A DNA stretch of 53,166 bases, taken from positions 1-53,166 of the forward strand of contig NZ_JAHRCU010000026.1 of the NCBI RefSeq assembly GCF_019083995.1. Direction: 5' to 3'. The notes beneath the pieces were generated by a model that saw only the letters and a list, made by a program, of their open reading frames with translations, had not been told where the DNA came from and did not search any database. A program made the position numbers and the translations under genes. Source of the stretch: Roseococcus sp. SDR (GTDB lineage: Bacteria; Pseudomonadota; Alphaproteobacteria; Acetobacterales; Acetobacteraceae). Of the stretch, positions 39,878 through 48,070 are shown one piece after another (within the stretch, counting starts at the first letter, position 1; every line of letters begins with the position of its first letter).

Positions 39878-41572
39878 TCAGCCGCGGCGGGGTGCGGGCC
39901 GCTTGTTGCCCTGGTAGGGGCGCTTCGGGCCCGGATAGGGCGGGCCGCGCCGGGCGGGGCCTTCCGCCGGCGCATCGGCGGGCTCGACGCGGATATGCGC
40001 GTCATCCCGGCCGGGCTTGGCGGCCGCATGGGCGAAGCGGCTGGCGGCGTAGGGCGCCACCTCGAAGCGCGTCTCGCGGTCCAGGATGCGGATGCGGCCG
40101 ATCTCCTCGCGCGTCACATGGCCGCGATGGCAGAGGAAGGGCAGGATCCAGCGCGGATCGGCGTCGTGGCTGCGGCCCACATTCATGCGGAACCACACAC
40201 CCTCGCCCACCTCGGTCGGCGCCGGCATGCCGCGCGGTTGCGGCGCGGGGCGGGCCTGGGCGGCGGCAAGCTCCTCGGGCGCGGGCAGCGGCGCGCGCAG
40301 CTGCTTGACCAGGGCCGCCGCGATGGCCTCGGCCGAGCGGCCTTCGAGCAGGCGGCGGCCCAGCTCCATGTCCATCTCGTCGGCTTCGGCTTCCAGCATC
40401 TCGATGCCAGCGGCGAGGATGCGCTCGCCATCCTTGGCGTGGATTTCATCCGCCGTCGGCGCGCCGGACCAGGCGGCCTGAACCTTGGCGGCCATCAGCA
40501 GCCGCTCGGCGAGGCGCCGGCGGTTGTGCGGGACGATCAGCGCCGAGATGCCCTTCTTGCCCGCACGGCCGGTGCGGCCGGAGCGGTGCAGCAGCGTCTC
40601 CGGGTCATTTGGCAGGTCGGCATGGATGACGAGGGCCAGGTCCGGCAGGTCGAGCCCGCGCGCGGCCACGTCGGTCGCCACGCAGACGCGGGCGCGGCCA
40701 TCGCGCAGGCCCTGCATGGCCCGCGTGCGCTCGGCCTGGGAGAGCTCGCCCGAGAGGGCGACGGCGGAGAAGCCGCGCTCCACCAGGTTGCCGTGCAGCC
40801 GGGCCACGGCGGCGCGGGTGGTGCAGAAGACGATGGCGGTCCGTGGGTCGAGAAAGCGGAGCGTGTTCACCACCGCGCGCTCCATCTCGCCCGGGGCGAC
40901 GGAGAGCGCCCGGTATTCGATGTCACTGTGCTGCTTGCCCTCGCTGGTGGCGGCGATGCGCAGCGCGTCCTTCTGGAAGCCGCGGGCGAGCTGCGCGATG
41001 CCGCGTGGCACCGTGGCGGAGAAGAGCAGCGTGCGGCGCTCGGCCGGCATGGTTTCGAGGATGGCTTCCAGATCCTCGCGGAAGCCGAGGTCGAGCATCT
41101 CATCCGCCTCGTCCAGCACCACGGCGCGAATTGTCTGGGGGCGGAGATTGCCGCGTTCCAGATGGTCGCGCAGGCGGCCGGGCGTGCCGACGACGATATG
41201 CGCGCCATGGGCGAGCTGCCGGCGCTCGGCCATCGGGTCCATGCCGCCGACGCAGGCGACGATGCGCCCGCCGGCCTTGGCATAGAGCCAGGTGAGCTCG
41301 ACCTGCACCTGAAGCGCCAGCTCGCGCGTGGGTGCCACGATCAGGGCGAGGGGGGTGGCGGAATGGCCGAGCCGCTCGGCGCCGGCCAGCACATCATGGG
41401 CGATGGCGAGGCCATAGGCGACGGTCTTGCCGGAGCCGGTCTGTGCCGAGACCAGCAGGTCACGGCCGGCGGTCTCGGGCTCCAGCACGGCGGCCTGCAC
41501 GGCGGTCGGCTCGGCATAGCCGCGTTCGGCCAGGGTGGCGGCCAAAGGGCCGGCGAGGTCGGGGAAGGGCAT
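39878..41572 (-). CDS. DEAD-box RNA helicase with DbpA-type RNA-binding domain
   Basis: A 564-residue helicase with all motifs: Q-motif region GYAEPTAVQAAVL, I AQTGSGKT, Ia APTRELALQV, Ib TPGRLRDHL, II VLDEADEML, III FSATVP, IV AIVFCTTR, V ATDVAARGLDL, VI HRSGRTGRAG. A helical segment follows, then a DbpA-like RNA-binding domain (VWFRMNVGRSHDADPRWILPFLCHRGHVTREEIGRIRI) and a basic Pro/Arg-rich tail. It probably unwinds RNA in ribosome assembly or cold adaptation (DeaD/CsdA group). The ATG at 41572 has AGGA upstream on the minus strand. It is divergent from the RTX phosphoesterase gene. Confidence 0.9.
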   Translation of the reverse strand: MPFPDLAGPLAATLAERGYAEPTAVQAAVLEPETAGRDLLVSAQTGSGKTVAYGLAIAHDVLAGAERLGHSATPLALIVAPTRELALQVQVELTWLYAKAGGRIVACVGGMDPMAERRQLAHGAHIVVGTPGRLRDHLERGNLRPQTIRAVVLDEADEMLDLGFREDLEAILETMPAERRTLLFSATVPRGIAQLARGFQKDALRIAATSEGKQHSDIEYRALSVAPGEMERAVVNTLRFLDPRTAIVFCTTRAAVARLHGNLVERGFSAVALSGELSQAERTRAMQGLRDGRARVCVATDVAARGLDLPDLALVIHADLPNDPETLLHRSGRTGRAGKKGISALIVPHNRRRLAERLLMAAKVQAAWSGAPTADEIHAKDGERILAAGIEMLEAEADEMDMELGRRLLEGRSAEAIAAALVKQLRAPLPAPEELAAAQARPAPQPRGMPAPTEVGEGVWFRMNVGRSHDADPRWILPFLCHRGHVTREEIGRIRILDRETRFEVAPYAASRFAHAAAKPGRDDAHIRVEPADAPAEGPARRGPPYPGPKRPYQGNKRPAPRRG

Positions 41573-41803
41573 TCGGAAATCCTGGTCAGTCGAAGGCGTG
41601 CGGGCGGGGCCGGCGACGCGAAGGCGCGATGAAAACGAGGGTGGGCCCGCTGCACGGGCTTGGGCGCAGCGGGTGGATCCTGGCGCCGGAACCCTCGCAT
41701 AGGCCCTGGACGTGGCGAGGGAAAGCGCGGATCTCGGGGGGGAGGGGTCCGCCTGGGACATGGCGGCGGTGGTCGGCGCCCGATGCACCGACCAGGCTGC
41801 ATG

Positions 41804-41845
41804 AACCATTCGGTATTACCCATTAGGTATTAACCATTCGGTAAC
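41804..41845. promoter_or_regulatory. three 14-bp direct repeats upstream of the RTX phosphoesterase gene
   Basis: Three adjoining units AACCATTCGGTATT (41804), ACCCATTAGGTATT (41818) and AACCATTCGGTAAC (41832) lie in an AT-rich patch 73 bp before the ATG at 41918. The GGT...ACC arms make GGTATTAACC-type partial palindromes across unit borders. TTAA-N7-GTAA at 41830-41844 is one base from a CtrA box. The rest of the 345-bp gap (41573-41917) shows no gene and no clear terminator. Confidence 0.6.
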
Positions 41846-41917
41846 CAATTCTTCTCCGGGATCGCAAAGATCGGCCCCGGCGAACCCCCTAGGCACCGGA
41901 CCAGGATTCACCTGGGG

Positions 41918-44900
41918 ATGCGCATGTCCGGTCAGATCACCACCAACACGGCTTTCACGCTCAACAACACCAGCCTCATCGGTGGCGCGGCCTCGGGGGC
42001 CGAGGTCGTCGTGCAGGATGCGGCCCGCGGCCTGCTCTATGTGCTCGGCGCGAATGGCGTTGATGCCCTGGACGCCGTGACCGGGACCCTTGCCTTCTCG
42101 ATCCCGAAGAGCGCCGTGCAGGTGCCGGGCGGCGGCGCTGCCGCTTCACTCGGCTCGGGCAACTCCGTCGCCATCAGCGGCAACAACCTCGCCATCGCCT
42201 TTGATGGCGCCCCGGCGGGGCAGCCCGGCGTCGTCGCTGTCTTCACGGTGAGTGGCTCCGCCGGGGCCTATTCGGCGAACTGGCGCGCCACCGCCGAGGT
42301 CGGCGTCGTGCCCGACATGATCACCTTCACCCCGGATGGCACGCGCCTGCTGGCGGCCATCGAGGCCGAACCCACCCAGGGCTATGCCGCTGACGCCCCC
42401 GGCGGCCTCGCGGTGATCGACGTGGCGAGCTGGACTTCGACCTTCCACGGCTTTGGTGGCTTCGACACCGCTGCGCTTCAGGCCGCGGGCGTGAAGATCG
42501 CCAATGGCTTCGGCCTGGCCAACACGGCCACGGCGCTGACGGATCTGGAGCCCGAATACATCACGATCGCCGGCAACCGCGCCTATGTGACGATCCAGGA
42601 AGCCAATGCGATCGGCGTCTTCAACCTGACGCCGGGGGCCGAGGGTTGGGTGTCCGTGCTGCCGCTCGGCCTGTCCAATCACAGCCTGGCGGGCAACGGC
42701 ATCGACACCTCGGACCGGGACGGTGGCGCCAATATCCGCCAGGTGCCGGTCTTCGGCATGTACCAGCCGGACGCGATCGCGAGCTTCGTGAAGGATGGCG
42801 TGACCTATCTGGTCACGGCCAATGAGGGCGATGCGCGCGAATATGGCGGCGCCTTCAACGAGGCGGTCCGCATCTCGGCCCTCGTGCCGTCCTCCGGCAA
42901 TACGCCGCCCTCCGGAATGCCGGCGCTGGACGTGGCGCTGCTGGCGCAGATCCAGTCGCGCCGCGGCGACGCCGATCTTGGCCGCCTGGATGTGAGCCGC
43001 TGGGCCGGCGACACCGACAATGACGGCGATCTCGATCGCCTGCAGGCCTTCGGCGCCCGCAGCTTCTCGATCTGGCAGGTGGGCGGCACCGAGACCGCGC
43101 CCACCATCACCCAGGTGTGGAACAGCGGCCAGCTGATTGATCAGATCATCGCGAGCCAGGCGCCCGCGCTCTACGACGATGCGCGCTCCGACAACAAGGG
43201 CGCCGAGCCCGAGCACATCACCCTCGGCACGATGGACGGCCAGCTCTACGCCTTCGTGGGACTCGAGCGCGCCAATGCCAACATGGCCTTCCGCATCGAC
43301 GGACCGACCGATGTCGAGTTCATGGGCCTGCTGCGCCAGCCCGGCGACGTGGCGCCCGAGACCTCGGCCTTCATCCCAGCGGCGGGCGGCCAGCCGGCGA
43401 GGCTCGCGGTCGCGAACGAGGTCAGCACCACGACAACGGTTTTCAACCTCTCGACCGCGCCCAAGGCGAACTACACGCTGCAGATCCTGCACGGCTCCGA
43501 CTTCGAGGCGGGCCTGCTCGCCACCGGCCGCGCCGACCGCTTCGCCGCGATCGTGGACAAGCTCGAGGATGCGGTCGCCAACAGCATCACTCTTTCGGGC
43601 GGCGACAACTTCATCCCCGGTCCCTTTGGCGCGGCCGGCACGGATGCGACGATGGTGCCGGTGCTGCGCGCCTATTGGGAGCAGGCGCTGGGCCTGCCCT
43701 CCGGCTCGCTGACAAATCTCTCGGGCACCAGCTCCGCCTTCTTCGCCACCGACATGGCCATCCTCAATGCCATCGGCATCCAGGCCTCGGTCCTGGGCAA
43801 CCATGATTTCGACCTTGGCACCAATGCGCTGGCCGCCGCGATCGATGTGACGGCGAACACCACGGCAGGCACGCCCGCCGGCCGCATCACCAATATCGGC
43901 GCGCAGTTCCCCTATCTCTCGGCCAACCTGAACTTCGCGGGCGACGCCGCGCTGCGCGGGCTCTTCACGCCCACGCTGCGCGAGGCCTCATCCTACGCGA
44001 CCGGCCTCGCCGACCTCGCCGATAATCAGAGCGTCGCCAATGAGGCGGCCGATGCGCAGATCGCGCCCTGGACCACCATCGTCGAGGGCGGCGAGACCAT
44101 CGGCATCCTCGGCCTGACCACGCAGGTCCTGGCCTCGATCTCGACGGTCAACGGCGTCACCGTGCTGGATCCCAATGGCGATGGCGGCCGCGACAACATG
44201 GCGGAGCTGGCCGCGATCCTGCAGCCCTATCTGGACCAGATGGCGGCGCAGGGGATCAACAAGATCATCCTGCTGTCCCACCTGCAGCAGTTCAGCAATG
44301 AGCTGGCCCTGGCCCCGCTGCTGCGCGGCGTGGACGTGATCATCTCCGCCGGCAGCCATGCCATCTTCGCCGATGGCACGGATGCGCTGCGCGCGGGCGA
44401 CACCGCCTCGGCCGGCTATCCGGTCTACCGCACGGGGGCGGACGGCAAGGCCGTCGCCATCGTCAGCACCTCGGGCGAGTACTCCTATGTCGGTCGCCTC
44501 GTCGTCACCTTTGACGGCAATGGCGATCTGATCGCCGATCCGGATGGCGCGGGCGCGCTGGGGGTGGGTGGCGTGGATCCGGCGGTCTCGGGCGCCTATG
44601 TCACCAGCGATGCGACGGTCACCTCGCTCTGGGGCACCGACAATGCCTATGCCGACGGCACGCGCGGCGGCGAGGTGCGGCAGATCACGGACCAGGTGCA
44701 GGCGGTCATCAGCGCCAAGGATGGCAATGTCTTTGGCCGCACCGAGGTCTTCCTCGACGGCCGCCGCAGCGAGGTCCGCTCCGAGGAGACCAACCTCGGC
44801 AACCTCTCCGCCGATGCCAACCTCTTCGTCGCGAAGCAGGTGGATGCGGGCGTCATGGTCAGCCTGAAGAATGGCGGCGGCATCCGCGCCGAGATCGGCG

Positions 44901-46750
44901 CCGTTCTTGGCCAGCCGGTGCCGAGCGAGCTGCCGCCGCTGGCCAACCCTTCGGCCGGCAAGCCCGAGGGCGGCATCAGCCAGCTCGATATCGAGAACTC
45001 GCTGCGCTTCAATAACGCGCTGAGCATCGTCACCGTCACGGCGCAGAACCTGGAGCGCCTCTTCGAGCACGCCGTGGCGGCCACCGCGCCTGGGGCCACG
45101 CCGGGTCAGTTCGCGCAGATCGGCGGCGTTTCCTTCTCCTATGACCTGAGCCGCACGGCGCAGGTGGTGAACGCGACGAGCGGCGTGGTGACCACCACGG
45201 GCGAGCGGGTGCGCAACCTTGTCATCCTGAACGAGGATGGCAGCATCGCCGATACCATCATGATCAACGGCGTGCTCCAGGGTGACCCCGGCCGTCTGAT
45301 CAAGGTGGTGACGCTGAGCTTCCTGGCCGATGGTGGCGACGGCTATCCCTTCCCGGCCTATGTCGAGCCGGGCAGCCGGGTGAACCTGCTCAACCATGCG
45401 GGCCTGTCCGATGGCGCGGCCGGCTTCGCCACAAAGGGGAGCGAGCAGGATGCGCTCGCCGAGTTCATTGCGGCGCAGCACGGCACGGAGGCCAAGGCCT
45501 TCGACAATCTCGACACGAGCAAGGCCGGTGACCTGCGCATCCAGGACGTGGCAGCGCGGAGCGACACCGTGCTGACGCCCTATGCCCAGGTGACCGTGGG
45601 CGAGCGGGTGGACCTGGTGCAGATGGGCGGCCCCGCCCAGGGCTATGCCTTCAGCTTCGTCGGCACTGCCGCCGGTGAGACCATCCTGACCCATGGCGCC
45701 GGTGATCGGGTCCATTCCGGGGACGGTGACGACAGCATCTCGACGCGCGGCGGCAATGACAGCATGCGGGGCGGTGCCGGCCAGGACACGCTGCTGGGCG
45801 GCGAGGGCAACGACATCCTGGATGGCGGCCTGGGCGCTGACAGCATGGTCGGCGGCACGGGTGACGACCTCTACACCGTGGATCACGTGGCCGATGTGGT
45901 GGTGGAGCTGGCGGGCGGCGGCTATGACCGCGTGATCACGTCCGTCAGCCACAGCATGGCGGCCGAGGTCGAGCGGCTCAGCCTTGCGGGTTCGGCCGAC
46001 CTGTCGGGCACCGGCAATATCCTGGCCAACCGCCTGGACGGCAATGCGGGCGCCAATGGGCTGGATGGCGGCGCGGGCAATGACTCGCTCTATGGCGGTG
46101 CCGGCCAGGACACGCTGCTCGGCGGCGAGGGCAACGACGTCCTGGATGGCGGCCTGGGCGCTGACAGCATGGTCGGCGGCACGGGTGACGACCTCTACAT
46201 GGTGGACCACGCGGGCGATGTGGTGGTGGAGCTGGCGGGTGGCGGGTACGACCGCGTGATCGCTTCGGTCAGCTACAGCATGGCGGCCGAAATCCAGCGG
46301 CTGAGCCTTGCGGGCTCGGCCGACCTGTCGGGCACCGGCAACATCCTGGCCAACCGTCTGGACGGCAATGCGGGCGCCAATAGGCTGGATGGCGGCGTGG
46401 GCAATGACTCGCTCTATGGCGGTGCAGGGCAGGACACGCTGCTTGGCGGCGAGGGCAACGATGCCCTGGATGGCGGCCTGGGTGCGGATCTTCTGACGGG
46501 CGGCGGCGGCAATGACAGCTTCCTCTTCCGGCGTGGCGAGGCGAATGGCGACCAGATCTCGGACTTCACCGGCAATGGCGCCGGCATCGGCGATCGCCTG
46601 ATCTTCTCCGGCTATGGCAGCTTCGCGGCTGGCGCCAGCTTCGTTTCCCTCGGTGGAAACGAGTGGCAGATCACCTCGGCCGATGGCGCGACGGTGGAGG
46701 TCATCCAGATCAGCGGGGCGGTGGCCGCGCAGGACTGGGTCTTCACCTGA
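41918..46750 (+). CDS. large RTX protein: choice-of-anchor-I beta-propeller + metallophosphatase/5'-nucleotidase + Ca-binding repeats
   Basis: A 1610-residue protein. Residues about 15-515 match the choice-of-anchor-I/phytase-like propeller domain (AEVGVVPDMITFTPDGTRLLAAIE, VTANEGDAREYGG). Residues about 520-1230 form a metallophosphatase and 5'-nucleotidase C-terminal domain: LHGSDFEAG, LSGGDNFIPGP, SVLGNHDFD, ILLSHLQQ, SAGSHAIF, LKNGGGIRAEIG, and RFNNALSIVTVT. From 1285, RTX nonapeptides (GGEGNDILDGGLGADSM type) precede a C-terminal end, QDWVFT, like type I secretion substrates. There is no Sec signal. It is probably exported and releases phosphate from nucleotides or other esters. ATG 41924 is an alternative start. 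A strong terminator follows. Confidence 0.88.
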   Translation: MRMSGQITTNTAFTLNNTSLIGGAASGAEVVVQDAARGLLYVLGANGVDALDAVTGTLAFSIPKSAVQVPGGGAAASLGSGNSVAISGNNLAIAFDGAPAGQPGVVAVFTVSGSAGAYSANWRATAEVGVVPDMITFTPDGTRLLAAIEAEPTQGYAADAPGGLAVIDVASWTSTFHGFGGFDTAALQAAGVKIANGFGLANTATALTDLEPEYITIAGNRAYVTIQEANAIGVFNLTPGAEGWVSVLPLGLSNHSLAGNGIDTSDRDGGANIRQVPVFGMYQPDAIASFVKDGVTYLVTANEGDAREYGGAFNEAVRISALVPSSGNTPPSGMPALDVALLAQIQSRRGDADLGRLDVSRWAGDTDNDGDLDRLQAFGARSFSIWQVGGTETAPTITQVWNSGQLIDQIIASQAPALYDDARSDNKGAEPEHITLGTMDGQLYAFVGLERANANMAFRIDGPTDVEFMGLLRQPGDVAPETSAFIPAAGGQPARLAVANEVSTTTTVFNLSTAPKANYTLQILHGSDFEAGLLATGRADRFAAIVDKLEDAVANSITLSGGDNFIPGPFGAAGTDATMVPVLRAYWEQALGLPSGSLTNLSGTSSAFFATDMAILNAIGIQASVLGNHDFDLGTNALAAAIDVTANTTAGTPAGRITNIGAQFPYLSANLNFAGDAALRGLFTPTLREASSYATGLADLADNQSVANEAADAQIAPWTTIVEGGETIGILGLTTQVLASISTVNGVTVLDPNGDGGRDNMAELAAILQPYLDQMAAQGINKIILLSHLQQFSNELALAPLLRGVDVIISAGSHAIFADGTDALRAGDTASAGYPVYRTGADGKAVAIVSTSGEYSYVGRLVVTFDGNGDLIADPDGAGALGVGGVDPAVSGAYVTSDATVTSLWGTDNAYADGTRGGEVRQITDQVQAVISAKDGNVFGRTEVFLDGRRSEVRSEETNLGNLSADANLFVAKQVDAGVMVSLKNGGGIRAEIGAVLGQPVPSELPPLANPSAGKPEGGISQLDIENSLRFNNALSIVTVTAQNLERLFEHAVAATAPGATPGQFAQIGGVSFSYDLSRTAQVVNATSGVVTTTGERVRNLVILNEDGSIADTIMINGVLQGDPGRLIKVVTLSFLADGGDGYPFPAYVEPGSRVNLLNHAGLSDGAAGFATKGSEQDALAEFIAAQHGTEAKAFDNLDTSKAGDLRIQDVAARSDTVLTPYAQVTVGERVDLVQMGGPAQGYAFSFVGTAAGETILTHGAGDRVHSGDGDDSISTRGGNDSMRGGAGQDTLLGGEGNDILDGGLGADSMVGGTGDDLYTVDHVADVVVELAGGGYDRVITSVSHSMAAEVERLSLAGSADLSGTGNILANRLDGNAGANGLDGGAGNDSLYGGAGQDTLLGGEGNDVLDGGLGADSMVGGTGDDLYMVDHAGDVVVELAGGGYDRVIASVSYSMAAEIQRLSLAGSADLSGTGNILANRLDGNAGANRLDGGVGNDSLYGGAGQDTLLGGEGNDALDGGLGADLLTGGGGNDSFLFRRGEANGDQISDFTGNGAGIGDRLIFSGYGSFAAGASFVSLGGNEWQITSADGATVEVIQISGAVAAQDWVFT
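45771..46500 (+). repeat. 324-bp tandem repeat encoding 108-residue RTX units
   Basis: Copy 1 is 45771-46094, copy 2 is 46095-46418, and a partial copy 3 is 46419-46500. By hand count copies 1 and 2 differ at about 22 of 324 bases (about 93% identical). Each unit has two Ca-binding nonapeptide stretches, then a beta-rich segment (DLYTVDHVADVVVELAGGGYDRV) and SLAGSADLSGTGN. Confidence 0.9.
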
Positions 46751-46776
46751 GCCCAGACCCGGGAGCCGAACCATCG

Positions 46777-46808
46777 GGGGCGCGTCGCCATGGCGACGCG
46801 CCCCTTTT
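46777..46808 (+). terminator. intrinsic terminator after the RTX gene
   Basis: A 28-base perfect palindrome with the arm GGGGCGCGTCGCCA is followed by TTTT (46805-46808). It lies 26 bp after the stop at 46750. It folds as a 12-bp stem with a CATG loop, and it separates the RTX gene from the CoA-transferase operon. Confidence 0.88.
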
Positions 46809-46824
46809 CATGTCGGGTGGCGCA

Positions 46825-46853
46825 TTGACCTCGTTCCTCCTTCGCGGGAGAAT
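46825..46853 (+). promoter_or_regulatory. promoter of the CoA-transferase operon
   Basis: TTGACC (46825-46830) and GAGAAT (46848-46853) are exactly 17 bases apart, matching sigma-70 type boxes at 5 of 6 and 3 of 6 positions. Transcription would begin near 46860, within the palindrome described next and only about 14 bases before the ATG at 46874. Confidence 0.5.
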
Positions 46854-46864
46854 TGTCCGGACAA
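46853..46864. promoter_or_regulatory. operator-like palindrome TTGTCCGGACAA
   Basis: A perfect 12-base palindrome overlaps the end of the -10 box and the probable transcription start, and touches the ribosome binding site AAGGAGG (46863-46869). Its form is like operators of GntR/FadR-family repressors (TNGTN-NACNA arms). A repressor bound here would block the operon. No regulator gene is adjacent. Confidence 0.5.
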
Positions 46865-46873
46865 GGAGGGCGC

Positions 46874-48070
46874 ATGAGCCAGAAAAAAGGGCCTCTCGCC
46901 GGCCTGCGCGTGATCGATGCCTCGAATTTCCTGGCTGCGCCCACCGTCTCCATGCACCTGGCCGACATGGGCGCCGAGGTGATCAAGCTGGAGCGGCCGA
47001 ACGGGGGCGATGAGTTCCGCAACTGGGGCCGGCGGCGGGATGATATCGCGCTCTATTACAAGGTGGTGAACCGCAACAAGCTCTCGGTCACGGCGGATTT
47101 CCGCACGCCGATGGGCGTGGAGACGGTGAAGCGCCTGGTGCGCGACGCCGATCTGATCGTCGAGAATTACCGCCCGGGCACCATGGAGAAATGGGGGCTG
47201 GGCTATGACGTGCTCAGCGCCATCAACCCGCGCCTCGTGATGCTGCGCGTCACGGGCTACGGGCAGGAGGGGCCGAACGCGCACAAGCCGGGTTTCGGCA
47301 CCGCGCTCGAGGGTTATGGCGGCTTCGTCTATATCAATGGTGAGCCGGGGCGGCCGCCGTTGCTGCCGCCCTTCGGGCTTTCGGATGCCAGCTCCGGCCT
47401 TTGCGGCGCCTTCCTGGCGCTGGCAGCCCTGCGCGAGCGCGATGCCTCGGGGCAGGGGCAGGTGGTGGATCTCGCGCTTTATGAGGCGATGTTCGCCATG
47501 CTGGGGCCTTTCGTCGTGGAGCATGACCAGCTGGGCGTGGTGCAGGAGCGCATGGGCTCGCGCCTGCCCTGGGTGGCGCCGCGCAACACCTATCAGTGCA
47601 AGGATGGCGCCTGGGTGAGCCTCAGCGCCTCCTCCAACGGCACTTTCGTGCGGCTCTGCACCGCGCTGGGCGAGCCCGCCTTGGCCACCGATCCGCGCTT
47701 CGCGGAAAATGCGGGGCGCGTCGCGAATGTGGAGGCGCTGGATGCGGAGCTGTCCCGCCTGATCGGCCGCTTCGACCGCGCCGACCTCATCGCGCTGCTG
47801 GAGGCATCGGATGCCGTGGTGGCGCCGGTGAACAGCGTGGCGGATATCATGCAGGATCCGCACATCGCCGCGCGCGGCTCCATCATTTCCGTCGAGGATG
47901 CGGAATTGGGCGGCCCCATGCGCATGCAGGCGCCCTCCGGCCGCTTCTCCCGCACGCCGCCCGAAATCCAGCATGCCGGGCCGCCGGCTGGCGCCCACAA
48001 TCGGGAGATCCTGCTGGGCCGGCTGGGCTTCACCGAGGAAGAGCTGCACGCGGCGGGGATCACGCCATGA
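46874..48070 (+). CDS. family III CoA-transferase-like protein
   Basis: A 398-residue CaiB/BaiF protein: LAGLRVIDASNFLAAPTVSMHLADMGAEVIKLERPNGGDEFRNW, NRNKLSVTADFRTPMG, LIVENYRPGTMEKWGLGYDVLSAINPRLVMLRVTGYGQEG. In the region of the catalytic Asp the sequence is GFGTALEGYGGFVYING; by eye the Asp position is Gly, as in a widespread subgroup with unproven chemistry. It is the first gene of an operon with an HMG-CoA-lyase-like protein and a Bug binding protein. The start has a perfect AAGGAGG and the stop overlaps the next ATG (ATGA). Confidence 0.87.
   Translation: MSQKKGPLAGLRVIDASNFLAAPTVSMHLADMGAEVIKLERPNGGDEFRNWGRRRDDIALYYKVVNRNKLSVTADFRTPMGVETVKRLVRDADLIVENYRPGTMEKWGLGYDVLSAINPRLVMLRVTGYGQEGPNAHKPGFGTALEGYGGFVYINGEPGRPPLLPPFGLSDASSGLCGAFLALAALRERDASGQGQVVDLALYEAMFAMLGPFVVEHDQLGVVQERMGSRLPWVAPRNTYQCKDGAWVSLSASSNGTFVRLCTALGEPALATDPRFAENAGRVANVEALDAELSRLIGRFDRADLIALLEASDAVVAPVNSVADIMQDPHIAARGSIISVEDAELGGPMRMQAPSGRFSRTPPEIQHAGPPAGAHNREILLGRLGFTEEELHAAGITP

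Noticed and set aside
45771-46500. Tandem repeats as a CRISPR-like array
   Set aside because: The repeats are 324 bp, in frame and code for RTX units; there are no short repeats with unique spacers and no cas genes.
43988-46774. Minus-strand open frame of 928 codons opposite the RTX phosphoesterase
   Set aside because: It is a mirror of the RTX coding strand with repeated low-complexity text, crosses the terminator, and shows no recognisable domain.
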